A stretch of 64,000 nt of DNA, taken from contig NZ_CP130318.1 in assembly GCF_032268605.1 (NCBI RefSeq), positions 2,886,001 through 2,950,000 on the forward strand. Reading direction: 5' to 3'. The DNA comes from Paenibacillus aurantius (GTDB taxonomy: Bacteria; Bacillota; Bacilli; Paenibacillales; NBRC-103111). Position 1 is the stretch's first letter; each line of letters starts with the position of its first letter. Of this stretch, positions 41,057 through 49,504 are shown piece after piece. Made by a program: the position numbers and the translations under genes. The notes beneath the pieces were generated by a model. It ran no database searches, was not told the DNA's origin, and worked only from the letters and a program-made list of their open reading frames with translations.

Positions 41057-42500
41057 AGATGAAGGGTTTGTCCGGCGGTCGCTCAAGCACCTGATTTCCT
41101 GGGAAGAGTACGGCTTCCGGATTGCCGGGGAAGCGGCTAACGGCGAGGAGGCTCTTGATCTGATGAGAAAGCAGGTCCCCGATCTTGTCATCACGGACAT
41201 CGTCATGCCGGTGATGGATGGCCTGCAGCTGCTGAATCAGGCTAAGCAAGAGGGGATGGCATCCCTTTTCGTCATGCTCACGTGCATGAATGAATTTGAA
41301 TACGCCCGACAGGCTCTGGAATACGGAGCGTCGTCTTACCTGCTCAAGTTGTCGATGAATCCCGAATCCCTGGCCATCGTGCTGGCCAAAATCCGGCAGG
41401 AGCTCCTTCGGGTGGAACTTACCCGATCCTCGCTTGAAGAGACATCGTTTCAGCGGGTTTACCAGAACCTGTGGCATGGTTGGCTGGACGGACGGCCGTC
41501 GGAAGATAATGTGGAAGCCCTGGCAGAAGGGGGGCGGACCGGGAATTATGAGACGGTCCGGGTCGCCTCTTTCCTTCATGGAACGGAGTCGATTCCGTTG
41601 GAGGCTTTCTTACGGGAAAGCGGGCTGTCCCCGGGGGCTCGAACCGTCGTTCATGCTTTCCGCCGGCTGGGGCATACGACTTTTTTTATATGGAACCCGC
41701 CGGCCATCGCTTCTCCGGTAAGCGCCCGGTCTAAACCCGCTCTTCCCGGCTTCTGGTCACCGATCGCCCCCTCCGGTCAGCTGCGGGAGGCTTGGATGGC
41801 CTGCCTGAGTAGGCTGGACTCCCTCTGGTACGGGAAGGAGCCGGTTCGACCGGCCAGCCGGGAATCGGCCTACGACCGGACCCTGATCTGGTCCCTGGAG
41901 AGAAGATGGATCAAGAGCCTCGATCAGCGCAACCGGGATGACTTTCGCTGCAAGCTGCAGGAAGGCTGGGCCTCTCTTGCCGAGCATGAGGTGCCGATGC
42001 CCGTCGTAAAGGAATGCGCCCGCCGGGTGGACCGTATGCTGTCCCTTACGGCCGGATGCAAGGGGATGACCGAGGGGGAGCTCGCCGGGTATGTCGTTCA
42101 CGAGGACCTGCTTGTACGGCTGCTCGCCAATATGGACCGGTACGGGATTCCGTGGGACGGCACAAGCTCGTTTCGGACGGGACACCCCGAGATCGACAAG
42201 GCGCTGGAGCATATCCGCCGGCACTACAGCCAGGAAGTGACCCTTCGGTCCGTTGCGTCCCTTGTTGCGCTTGACGAAACGTACTTCAGTGCGCTCTTCA
42301 AAAGAAAAACGGGCTATACGCTCATTCATTACCTTCACAAAGAAAGGGTGGAACAAGCGAAGCGCCTTCTGGAGCAGACCGGCCTTCCTGTTGCCGAGAT
42401 CGCAGATAAGGTGGGATTTCCGAACGCCAATTATTTCAACAAAATCTTCAAGCGATGGACAGGAGCGACTCCCGGGGATTACCGCCACTTGTGCAGATAA
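41034..42500 (+). CDS. YesN-type response regulator with AraC DNA-binding domain
   Basis: 488 residues. The receiver domain has VLLVEDEGFVRRSL, phospho-acceptor Asp in VITDIVMPVMDG (near 55) and a Lys in SYLLKLS. A long helical linker follows, and the last ~100 residues form a double HTH of AraC type (LRSVASLVALDETYFSALFKRKTG; IADKVGFPNANYFNKIFKRW). ATG 41034 follows AAGGAGGGG and overlaps the kinase gene. It probably activates the ABC operon starting at 42681. Direct repeats CAAATCTGTTCC directly after its stop codon are a good candidate target. Confidence 0.9.
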   Translation: MWNVLLVEDEGFVRRSLKHLISWEEYGFRIAGEAANGEEALDLMRKQVPDLVITDIVMPVMDGLQLLNQAKQEGMASLFVMLTCMNEFEYARQALEYGASSYLLKLSMNPESLAIVLAKIRQELLRVELTRSSLEETSFQRVYQNLWHGWLDGRPSEDNVEALAEGGRTGNYETVRVASFLHGTESIPLEAFLRESGLSPGARTVVHAFRRLGHTTFFIWNPPAIASPVSARSKPALPGFWSPIAPSGQLREAWMACLSRLDSLWYGKEPVRPASRESAYDRTLIWSLERRWIKSLDQRNRDDFRCKLQEGWASLAEHEVPMPVVKECARRVDRMLSLTAGCKGMTEGELAGYVVHEDLLVRLLANMDRYGIPWDGTSSFRTGHPEIDKALEHIRRHYSQEVTLRSVASLVALDETYFSALFKRKTGYTLIHYLHKERVEQAKRLLEQTGLPVAEIADKVGFPNANYFNKIFKRWTGATPGDYRHLCR

Positions 42501-42501
42501 C

Positions 42502-42534
42502 CAAATCTGTTCCAGGTTCCCTCAAATCTGTTCC
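42502..42534 (+). promoter_or_regulatory. Direct repeats CAAATCTGTTCC, 21-bp period
   Basis: Two identical 12-mers, at 42502-42513 and 42523-42534, are spaced by two helical turns, as expected for a dimeric AraC-type regulator with two HTH contacts. They sit ~150 bp upstream of the first ABC permease gene. Related half-sites lie before the kinase gene at 39129-39153. Confidence 0.55.
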
Positions 42535-42680
42535 TTATCCCTTTGAGAGTCGGATGGTATCGTTAAATCAGTTACCACTTCAGCCAATAGTTAAGCCGAA
42601 GAAGGGAGGGAAACGTACCGCCAAGCGAAAGCGGTAGACCGACGACCGACGAAGCCAATCGCCAAAAGGAGGGGAGGGCC

Positions 42681-43646
42681 ATGCCCGCCAAAACCGCCAA
42701 TTCCCGCTCGTATGCTCAACCGGCTGCCTCTTCCCGGCTGGGCAAAACCAGGAAGGCCTTCTGGGCGCACAAAGAATTCTATTTGATGCTTCTGCCCGGT
42801 GTGATCTACTACCTGGTCTACAAATACCTCCCGATGTACGGGGTCATCATCGCTTTCAAGGACTACGACATGCTGGAAGGCATCTGGAGCAGTCCGTGGG
42901 CGGACCCCTGGTACAAGTATTTTCAGCAATTTTATGAATCCCCGTATTTTACCCAGCTGCTCGCCAATACGTTCCTCATCAGCGTGTACAAGCTTCTATT
43001 CGGCATGGTGCCGCCTATTCTTCTCGCGATCCTGCTGAACGAATGCCGGACCCCCTGGTTCCGCCGGCTGGTCCAGACCCTCAGCTACATGCCTCATTTT
43101 CTCTCGTGGGTGATCATTTATGGTATTCTGCTCATGTTTCTTTCCCAGGATTCGGGCATTGTCAACCGCTGGCTCGTGGAAAGCGGATCTTCTACCATTC
43201 CGTTCCTGACGTCGACCGAATGGTTCCGCTCTGTGCTCGTCGGCTCCGAGATTTGGCAAAACCTCGGGTGGGGAGCGATCATTTACCTGGCCGCGATTGC
43301 CGGCATCGATCCCACGCTCTATGAAGCCGGAAGGGTGGACGGGGCAAGCCGGCTGAGGATGGTCTGGCACATTACCTTGCCCGGCATCCGCCATGTCATC
43401 ATTCTGCTTCTGATCCTCCGTCTCGGGCATATGCTGGATGCCGGTTTCGAGCAGATCTATGTCCTGTATAACGTGCATGTCTACTCGGTAGCCGACATTC
43501 TCGACACCTGGGTGTTCCGTACCGGTCTGGAGCAGTGGAACTACAGCTTGGCCTCTGCCGTCGGGTTGTTCAAATCGGGCATCGGTTTGATTCTGGTCTA
43601 CCTCTCGAACACACTCGCCAAGCGATGGGGGGAGAGCATATGGTAA
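42681..43646 (+). CDS. Sugar ABC transporter permease, LplB-like (set 1)
   Basis: 321 residues. The N-terminus is cytosolic, followed by LMLLPGVIYYLVYKYLPMYGVIIAFKDYD, the hallmark of LplB permeases, and six helices in all. The coupling motif is EAGRVDGASRLRMVWHITLPG. It forms a heterodimer with the next gene product to import oligosaccharides, usually with a shared ATPase (MsmX-type) encoded elsewhere; no ATPase gene is found here. AAAAGGAGGGG precedes ATG 42681. It overlaps the next start by 7 bp. Likely controlled by the YesN-type regulator upstream. Confidence 0.92.
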   Translation: MPAKTANSRSYAQPAASSRLGKTRKAFWAHKEFYLMLLPGVIYYLVYKYLPMYGVIIAFKDYDMLEGIWSSPWADPWYKYFQQFYESPYFTQLLANTFLISVYKLLFGMVPPILLAILLNECRTPWFRRLVQTLSYMPHFLSWVIIYGILLMFLSQDSGIVNRWLVESGSSTIPFLTSTEWFRSVLVGSEIWQNLGWGAIIYLAAIAGIDPTLYEAGRVDGASRLRMVWHITLPGIRHVIILLLILRLGHMLDAGFEQIYVLYNVHVYSVADILDTWVFRTGLEQWNYSLASAVGLFKSGIGLILVYLSNTLAKRWGESIW

Positions 43647-44500
43647 ACACGAAGCAGGACAAAGCGTTTCTCACCTTCACGTATGCCGTCCTGGCCGCTG
43701 TCGGGATCGTGGCCGTCGTGCCCCTGCTGTACGTCGTCTCCGTGTCGCTAACTCCATTTGCGGAGGTGCTGAAGCACGGTGGTTATGTTCTCATCCCGCG
43801 GGAATTTACCTTTCACGCCTACCGGAAGCTGATGGAGACTTCGGGAATTCCGCGTTCTCTCGTCATAACCGTTACGATCACCTTGCTGGGAACTGCGATC
43901 AACCTGATTCTGACGACACTGGTGGCTTATCCGCTCAGCCGTCGAAGCCTGCCGGGAAGGAATGTCTTCCTGATCATGGTCGTCTTCACCCTGTTGTTCA
44001 GCGGAGGGATCATCCCGACGTACTTGGTCGTCAAGGCAACCGGCCTGATCGACAGCCTGTGGGCACTCATCCTGCCGACCGCCGTATCGAGCTTCAACGT
44101 GCTGCTGATGAAGAGCTTCTTCGAGCAGCTTCCGGAGGAATTGTTCGAATCCGCCCGGATCGACGGAGCGAAGGAATTCCGCATTCTCCTCCGGCTGGCG
44201 GTTCCGCTGTCATTGCCGGTGATGATTACGGTCGGTTTGTTCTATGCGGTCGGCCATTGGAACTCCTTCTTCGCCGCCATTATGTATGTCACCGACCGGA
44301 CGCTGTTTCCGCTGCAAGTCGTCGTCCGGGAAATTCTGATGCTGAGCCAGCAGCCGCTTGAGAATGCAGAGGACCAGGTTCCTACCGTCACGATGCAGAT
44401 GGCGGCGGTCGTGTTCGCCAGCTTTCCCATTATTGCGGTCTATCCGTTCCTGCAGAAGCATTTTACGAAAGGCATGCTGCTTGGCTCGATTAAAGGCTGA
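43640..44500 (+). CDS. Sugar ABC transporter permease, YtcP-like (set 1)
   Basis: 286 residues, six predicted helices. VVPLLYVVSVSLTPFAEVLKHGGY lies near the start, FTLLFSGGIIPTYLVVKATGL in the middle, and the coupling helix ESARIDGAKEFRILLRLAVPL before the C-terminus FLQKHFTKGMLLGSIKG, all standard for YtcP/CUT1 permeases. It starts at ATG 43640 inside the end of the LplB-like gene, with GGGGGGAGAG as ribosome binding site. Longer in-frame sequence upstream only shadows that gene. Confidence 0.92.
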   Translation: MVNTKQDKAFLTFTYAVLAAVGIVAVVPLLYVVSVSLTPFAEVLKHGGYVLIPREFTFHAYRKLMETSGIPRSLVITVTITLLGTAINLILTTLVAYPLSRRSLPGRNVFLIMVVFTLLFSGGIIPTYLVVKATGLIDSLWALILPTAVSSFNVLLMKSFFEQLPEELFESARIDGAKEFRILLRLAVPLSLPVMITVGLFYAVGHWNSFFAAIMYVTDRTLFPLQVVVREILMLSQQPLENAEDQVPTVTMQMAAVVFASFPIIAVYPFLQKHFTKGMLLGSIKG

Positions 44501-44548
44501 AGCCGGTTTCCCGGCTATCCTCATTAGAACCGGAAGGGAAGGGATAGG

Positions 44549-46096
44549 ATGAACAAGAAGAAATGGATTCCGATTGGGGTAAGCGCAGCATTGGTGACGG
44601 GTGTCCTGCTCTCGGGGTGTTCCTCCGGCGGCCAGACCGAGAAGGAGGCGGCGGCCAGTCCGGCAGGCGGCGCCAAAGCCGGCGAGGGAACGGGGGCGCC
44701 GGTTAAAATCCAAATGGCTATGGCCGCGTCGGGGCTGCCGGCGCCGGAAGCGGACGACATCAAGAAGACGATCGACAAGAAGCTGAACACCGACCTGCAG
44801 CTGACGACCATCGCCTCCGGGGAGGATTACAAGAACCAGGTCCGGGTGAGGCTGTCGGGCGGCAACTATCCCGATCTGTTCTCGGTCGATTTCTCCGACG
44901 TGAAGGAGTTTTCGGATAAGGGGCTTCTTCTCGACCTGACCGCCTACATGGACAAGGAATTGAAGCCGTCTAAGGAATTCTTAACGAATCTGACGCCCCA
45001 AATCTTGAAGAAGGTTACCATAGGCGGCAAAATTCTGGCCATCCCCCGCGTGGCGGATGTTCCCTTCTCTACCATGTGGGTGCGCAAGGACTGGCTGCAG
45101 AAGCTGAATCTGCAGATGCCTACCACTCTCGATGAATTCCTCACCGTCGCCAAAGCTTTCACCGAGCAGGACCCGGACGGCAACGGCAAGAAAGACACGT
45201 ACGGCATAACGGGAGCGAAGCTCGACGGCTTTGCCACGATCTTCGGGGCGTACAAGGTCGGCCAGCCGGGCACGTTCTACGAGAAGGACGGCAAAGTGAC
45301 CAACGCCTATTTTGACCCGGCCATGCCGGAGGCGCTGAAGTACATCAAGTCCATGTTTGATGCGGGGGTAGTGGACCCGGAGATCATGACGAACAAAGGC
45401 AATGTCGAGGTGCAGAAGGCGTTTCAAGGAAAAGCCGGCTTTATCTTCAAGGGCTGGACGGAAATCGCCAAGGATGAATTCGTCAGCCAATACAAGGCCA
45501 TCAACCCTAACGCGGATTGGGTGCAGATGGCACCGCTTAAAGGGCCCGGCGGAGCGTTCGACGGAACGTTCGATTATGACCGCCCCTCCCGCTATTGGGT
45601 GATTCCGAAGGCGATCGAGAAGGACAAAGCCAAGCTGCAAAAGGTGCTCGAGCTGATCAACTATGTTTCCGGCAAGGAAGGGAACACACTCGTCATGTAC
45701 GGCCTGGAGGGCAAGCATTACAACTTGAAGGACGGGAAGGTCGTTCCCACCGACCTGATGGCGAAGGAAGGCAATTACTTCAACCTGTACCAAATCACCG
45801 GCCGTCCGAACAAGGAGTATTTGGCCATCAAGTTCCCGAACCAGGCGGCGGCTACCGAATTTGCGATCAAAACGCCCCGCATTCCTTCCTTCGACAGCTC
45901 GGTCATTCCGCCGACCGGGTTCAATAAGGCCGATGCGGACCGGTTCGCCGAGGAGGAGATGATCAAGTTCGTCACCGGCAAGCGTCCCCTCGCCGAGTAT
46001 CCGGATTTCCTGAAGACGCTCGAAACAACGTTCAAGTACAAACTGTTTGTCGAGGAAGGAACGAAGCAGATCAAGGAGCAGGGCTTTGTCAAATAA
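44549..46096 (+). CDS. Sugar-binding lipoprotein (set 1)
   Basis: 515 residues. Lipoprotein signal with lipobox LSGC (Cys near residue 24), then a Gly/Ala-rich linker. The mature part is a family 1 solute-binding protein of the LipO type; DPDGNGKKDTYG near residue 212 is an EF-hand-like Ca-binding loop shared with the protein encoded at 58712. It captures an oligosaccharide for the two permeases just upstream. GGAAGGGATAGG precedes ATG 44549. An FAD oxidoreductase gene follows 26 bp later. Confidence 0.9.
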   Translation: MNKKKWIPIGVSAALVTGVLLSGCSSGGQTEKEAAASPAGGAKAGEGTGAPVKIQMAMAASGLPAPEADDIKKTIDKKLNTDLQLTTIASGEDYKNQVRVRLSGGNYPDLFSVDFSDVKEFSDKGLLLDLTAYMDKELKPSKEFLTNLTPQILKKVTIGGKILAIPRVADVPFSTMWVRKDWLQKLNLQMPTTLDEFLTVAKAFTEQDPDGNGKKDTYGITGAKLDGFATIFGAYKVGQPGTFYEKDGKVTNAYFDPAMPEALKYIKSMFDAGVVDPEIMTNKGNVEVQKAFQGKAGFIFKGWTEIAKDEFVSQYKAINPNADWVQMAPLKGPGGAFDGTFDYDRPSRYWVIPKAIEKDKAKLQKVLELINYVSGKEGNTLVMYGLEGKHYNLKDGKVVPTDLMAKEGNYFNLYQITGRPNKEYLAIKFPNQAAATEFAIKTPRIPSFDSSVIPPTGFNKADADRFAEEEMIKFVTGKRPLAEYPDFLKTLETTFKYKLFVEEGTKQIKEQGFVK

Positions 46097-46122
46097 TACC
46101 CAAGAAAGGGAAGGTGGAGAAC

Positions 46123-47430
46123 ATGGACAAATCGACTTATGACGTAGTGGTGGCGGGAGGCGGCCCGAGCGGGATCGCGGCAGCCGTCGCTTCGGCAAGA
46201 ATGGGGGCGCGGACGCTGCTTGCCGAGCGGTACGGTTTTCTCGGAGGTGCGGGAACCGCCATGATGGTCAATCCGTGGATGTCCTATTGGGCATCCGGCG
46301 GGAATCAGGTGCAGCTGATCTTCGGGGTGCTTCAGGAGCTGATCGACCGGATGACGGCGATGGGCATGTACGGCCATCCGAAGCAGAAGACCGCATTTGA
46401 TCCGGAAGCGCTGAAGGTCGCCGCCGAGGAACTGTGCCGGGAAGCGGGCGTTCATCTGCTCTATCATTCCTTCCTGGGAGAGGCCGTCATGAACGAGGAG
46501 GGGACCCGCATTGAGCGTGTCCGGCTGGCGAACAAGGCCGGGCTCATGGATTTTCGAGCCCAGGTGTATGTGGATGCCACCGGAGATGCCGACCTTGCCG
46601 CGTTGGCAGGCGCCTTGGTCGAGAAGGGTAGAGCCGTGGACAGCTTGAGCCAGCCGATGACGCTCAACTTCCGGATGGCTCAGGTGGACGTCGACCGGAT
46701 GCCCGACCGGAAAGGGATTACCGAGCGGTACTTGGAAGCCAAGCGCCAGGGCCGAATTCAATGTCCCCGCGAGAATGTGCTGTGGTTCTACGCGAATCAG
46801 CCGGGTGTCATTCACTTTAACACGACCCGCGTGGTCCGCAAGGATGCCACCGATCCGTGGGAGCTGACCGAAGCGGAGATCGAAGGCCGCCGTCAGGTTC
46901 AGCAGCTCGTCGCCTTTCTGAAGGAAGAGGTGCCGGGCTTCGAAGACGCCTACCTGCAGACGACCGCCCCCCAGATCGGCGTCCGCGAATCTCGCCGGGT
47001 GGTAGGCGAATACCGGCTCACGGCGGAGGAGCTTCTCGCTTCCTGCCGGTTCGAGGACCGGATCGCCCGCGGGGCTTATCCGGTGGACATTCACAACCCC
47101 GACGGGGAGGGAACGATTCTGCAGCACCTTCCGCAAGGGGAGTGGTACGACATTCCGTACCGGGCTCTGGTTCCGAAGAAGATCGAGAACCTCCTCATCG
47201 GCGGGCGTCCGATCTCCGCTACCCACGAAGCGCATTCGGCCATCCGCGTCCAGCCGATCGCTATGGCTATCGGCCAGGCGGCGGGGACCGCAGCCGCCCT
47301 GTGCGCGGCCCAGAAGACGACCCCGCGCGAGCTCGACGTCCGGCTGGTGCAGGAAGCCCTCACCAAGCAGGGAGCGGTGCTCGGGTACGGCGAGACCGAG
47401 GGCGAAGCAGCCGAAGCGGCAGGCAGCTGA
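46123..47430 (+). CDS. FAD-dependent oxidoreductase
   Basis: About 435 residues. The N-terminal dinucleotide-binding motif is VVVAGGGPSGIAAAVASARMG, followed by LLAERYGFLGGAGTAMM, and the C-terminal FAD contacts lie in IENLLIGGRPISATHEAHSAIRVQ. This fits the FAD_oxidored family (PF12831-like), which includes putative sugar or xanthan-processing dehydrogenases of uncertain reaction. There is no signal peptide. It sits as the last gene of a sugar ABC operon, which suggests it oxidises or isomerises the imported sugar. ATG 46123 has AAGGTGGAG upstream; GTG 46114 is an alternative. A terminator lies 128 bp downstream. Confidence 0.82.
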   Translation: MDKSTYDVVVAGGGPSGIAAAVASARMGARTLLAERYGFLGGAGTAMMVNPWMSYWASGGNQVQLIFGVLQELIDRMTAMGMYGHPKQKTAFDPEALKVAAEELCREAGVHLLYHSFLGEAVMNEEGTRIERVRLANKAGLMDFRAQVYVDATGDADLAALAGALVEKGRAVDSLSQPMTLNFRMAQVDVDRMPDRKGITERYLEAKRQGRIQCPRENVLWFYANQPGVIHFNTTRVVRKDATDPWELTEAEIEGRRQVQQLVAFLKEEVPGFEDAYLQTTAPQIGVRESRRVVGEYRLTAEELLASCRFEDRIARGAYPVDIHNPDGEGTILQHLPQGEWYDIPYRALVPKKIENLLIGGRPISATHEAHSAIRVQPIAMAIGQAAGTAAALCAAQKTTPRELDVRLVQEALTKQGAVLGYGETEGEAAEAAGS

Positions 47431-47557
47431 TCGGTTGCTCCTTCTGAGGCTCGTTTTAGGCCATAGCGAGACGTCCCGGCTCCCGGACAGGGAAAGAGAC
47501 CAAGCGCCCAGCTCGGCCTGGAAGACGTTGGAAGGCAGATGGGACATAGCAAGAACG

Positions 47558-47584
47558 GGCACCCGGAACAGCCGGGTGCCTTTT
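47558..47584 (+). terminator. Terminator of ABC operon 1
   Basis: GGCACCCGG-AACAG-CCGGGTGCC is a perfect 9-bp stem followed by TTTT. Confidence 0.85.
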
Positions 47585-47657
47585 CTCCGTCAAGCAGGAA
47601 TCCGCGGCCCGGGAGGCGAAGGACAAGAACAGCTTAGTCGCAAGGAAGGTGCTGACG

Positions 47658-49259
47658 TTGAATCTGCTTATCGTGGAAGACGAAATCCGTCTGCGGAATG
47701 CTCTGGTCCACAACATTCCCTGGGAGGAGCATGGAATCGAGATCGTCGGGCAGGCGGGAAACGGGCGGGAGGCTTTGACGCTGATCGACCGCCGAAGGCC
47801 GGACATTCTCCTTCTTGACCTGCAGATGCCCGAAATGGACGGGCTCAGTCTGGCCAAACGCCTGCGGGAGACCGATCCTCTTCTGCAGATTATCGTGTTA
47901 AGCGGGCATGACGACTTCGAATATGCGCAGAAGGCGCTTGAACTCGGGGTTATGAAATATTTGCTTAAGCCGGCCGGCGATGAAGAAATATTGGGGACGG
48001 TGCTTGAAGCGGCGGAGCGCCTGCGTAAAGAGTGGGACCGCCGGCACAACAGCGAGGAGATCCGCAAGAAATGGATGCTGCATCTTCCTCATCTTGTGGA
48101 AGAATTCATCAAGGGCTGGCTGGAAGGCAAGTACGAGTCCTGGGAGCTGGAGCAGAAGGGCCGCGACCTGCAGCTGGAACTCACGCCGGACACTCGGTAT
48201 ACGGTGGCGGTTATCGACATGGACCCGCTGTCCGAGGACGAAACCCGCTTCAGCCACAAAGATGCGCCGCTCCTGCAATTTAGCTTGAACAGTATCGTAA
48301 AGGAAACCTTCCAGCGGGTTGCCTGCTGGGTAGCTAGCGATGCGACAGGGGCAACCGTGATCATTTTCCGTCACGGGGAAGGGGAGGACTCTCCCGCCGC
48401 TCTGCAGAAGACGAATGCTCTTGCGGAGAAAGCGTTAAACTCCGTACTCACCTGCTTGAAGCTGACGGCGAGCGCCGGCATCAGTGGAACGACCGGCGTC
48501 GCGGAAGAGATGAACAAGCTTTACCTGCAGGCGGTTCGGGCTCTCCAGAACCGGATCGTGCTCGGGGACAATCTCGCGATTCCGTACCGGGAGGAAGCCG
48601 GCGAAGCGGCATCCGTCACCCCGCAGCCGAACCACGAGAAGATGCTGGAGATCGCCCTGGAAACCGGAGACGGCGAACGGGCCATGGAGGCGGTCGAAGC
48701 CATGTGGACCGACGGAATGAACAAGGCGGAATCCGTGGAAACGATGCAGGAGCAGATCCTGTATTTCGCGAGTCTGTTCGTCCGCATTATTCAGAAGCAG
48801 GGCTGGCGCGTGAAGGAGGTAGCGGGTGACGATTATTCCTATTTTCACAATCACGGCAGGTTTACCGCCCGCGAACAATTTCTCGCCTGGACCACGCGGA
48901 TGGTTAGGGCTTACCTGGGGTATGCCAATCAGCGGCGTAAGCGGACCAGCAACGAAACGATAGCCGCCATCCTCGATCTCGTAGAGAACGAGATGGATCA
49001 GGAAATGATGCTGCATACGATCGCCGACCGGCTTTACGTCAACTCTTCTTACTTGAGCCGGCTGTTTAAGCAGGAAACGGGAAAGGCTTTTTCGGCCTAC
49101 GTACTGGAGCGCAAAATGGAACGGGCGAAGGCCCACCTGCAGGACGGGGGACGGATTATGGATGTTGCTGCCGCCGTCGGCTACCGGGACGTCAGCTACT
49201 TTACCCGGGTCTTTCGCAAGTATTGGGGCGTCACCCCCGGCGAAATTCGCGGACAATAG
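47658..49259 (+). CDS. YesN-type response regulator with AraC domain, no adjacent kinase
   Basis: About 533 residues. The receiver has LLIVEDEIRLRNAL, phospho-acceptor Asp in ILLLDLQMPEMDG, and Lys in KYLLKPAGDEE. A ~280-residue linker follows, then the double-HTH AraC domain (LHTIADRLYVNSSYLSRLFKQETG; MDVAAAVGYRDVSYFTRVFRKYWG). AAGGAAGG serves either GTG 47649 or TTG 47658; the latter has the better spacing. Unlike the first system, no sensor kinase gene adjoins it. The unpaired kinase at 60249 is the only candidate partner in the window. It probably controls the ABC set that starts at 49505. Confidence 0.88.
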   Translation: MNLLIVEDEIRLRNALVHNIPWEEHGIEIVGQAGNGREALTLIDRRRPDILLLDLQMPEMDGLSLAKRLRETDPLLQIIVLSGHDDFEYAQKALELGVMKYLLKPAGDEEILGTVLEAAERLRKEWDRRHNSEEIRKKWMLHLPHLVEEFIKGWLEGKYESWELEQKGRDLQLELTPDTRYTVAVIDMDPLSEDETRFSHKDAPLLQFSLNSIVKETFQRVACWVASDATGATVIIFRHGEGEDSPAALQKTNALAEKALNSVLTCLKLTASAGISGTTGVAEEMNKLYLQAVRALQNRIVLGDNLAIPYREEAGEAASVTPQPNHEKMLEIALETGDGERAMEAVEAMWTDGMNKAESVETMQEQILYFASLFVRIIQKQGWRVKEVAGDDYSYFHNHGRFTAREQFLAWTTRMVRAYLGYANQRRKRTSNETIAAILDLVENEMDQEMMLHTIADRLYVNSSYLSRLFKQETGKAFSAYVLERKMERAKAHLQDGGRIMDVAAAVGYRDVSYFTRVFRKYWGVTPGEIRGQ

Positions 49260-49283
49260 AGGGGACACCCCCCGATTCCTCCT

Positions 49284-49314
49284 AAAAAACCTTCCTTTGC
49301 CGGAAGGTTTTTTG
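49284..49314 (+). terminator. Terminator after the orphan response regulator
   Basis: AAAACCTTCC and GGAAGGTTTT pair around TTTGCC and end in a T-run. Confidence 0.85.
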
Positions 49315-49405
49315 CCGTTCTTCTGCCAGTCCCTTATCCGGTTGCTTTGCGCATGGAAATCTCATAGGAAGCAGAACCATCCTCACGGATAAGGCACGAG
49401 AAGTT

Positions 49406-49439
49406 ATGAGATTACCAAAACAGGTAATCGTCCTCTCAT
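49406..49439. promoter_or_regulatory. Inverted repeat upstream of ABC operon 2
   Basis: GATTACC (49410-49416) and GGTAATC (49423-49429) are exact inverted repeats, extended outward by ATGAGA and TCTCAT with a 4-base offset. It lies about 70-100 bp before ATG 49505. It is a candidate operator for the adjacent orphan regulator or an unknown repressor. Confidence 0.4.
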
Positions 49440-49504
49440 TCCCGAAAAGGGCCGCGGTGGTAAACTTAATGTCATAAACCCCTACGCGGAAGGAGGACAT
49501 CCCC

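Noticed and set aside
42502-42534. Start of a CRISPR array
   Set aside because: Only two 12-bp repeats with a 9-bp gap and no cas genes; the pattern fits a regulator binding site.
45775-47562. Long minus-strand open frame (about 595 codons) across the binding-protein and FAD oxidoreductase genes
   Set aside because: It spans two well-supported plus-strand genes and the intergenic terminator. Its translation is His/Arg-rich and shows no domain.
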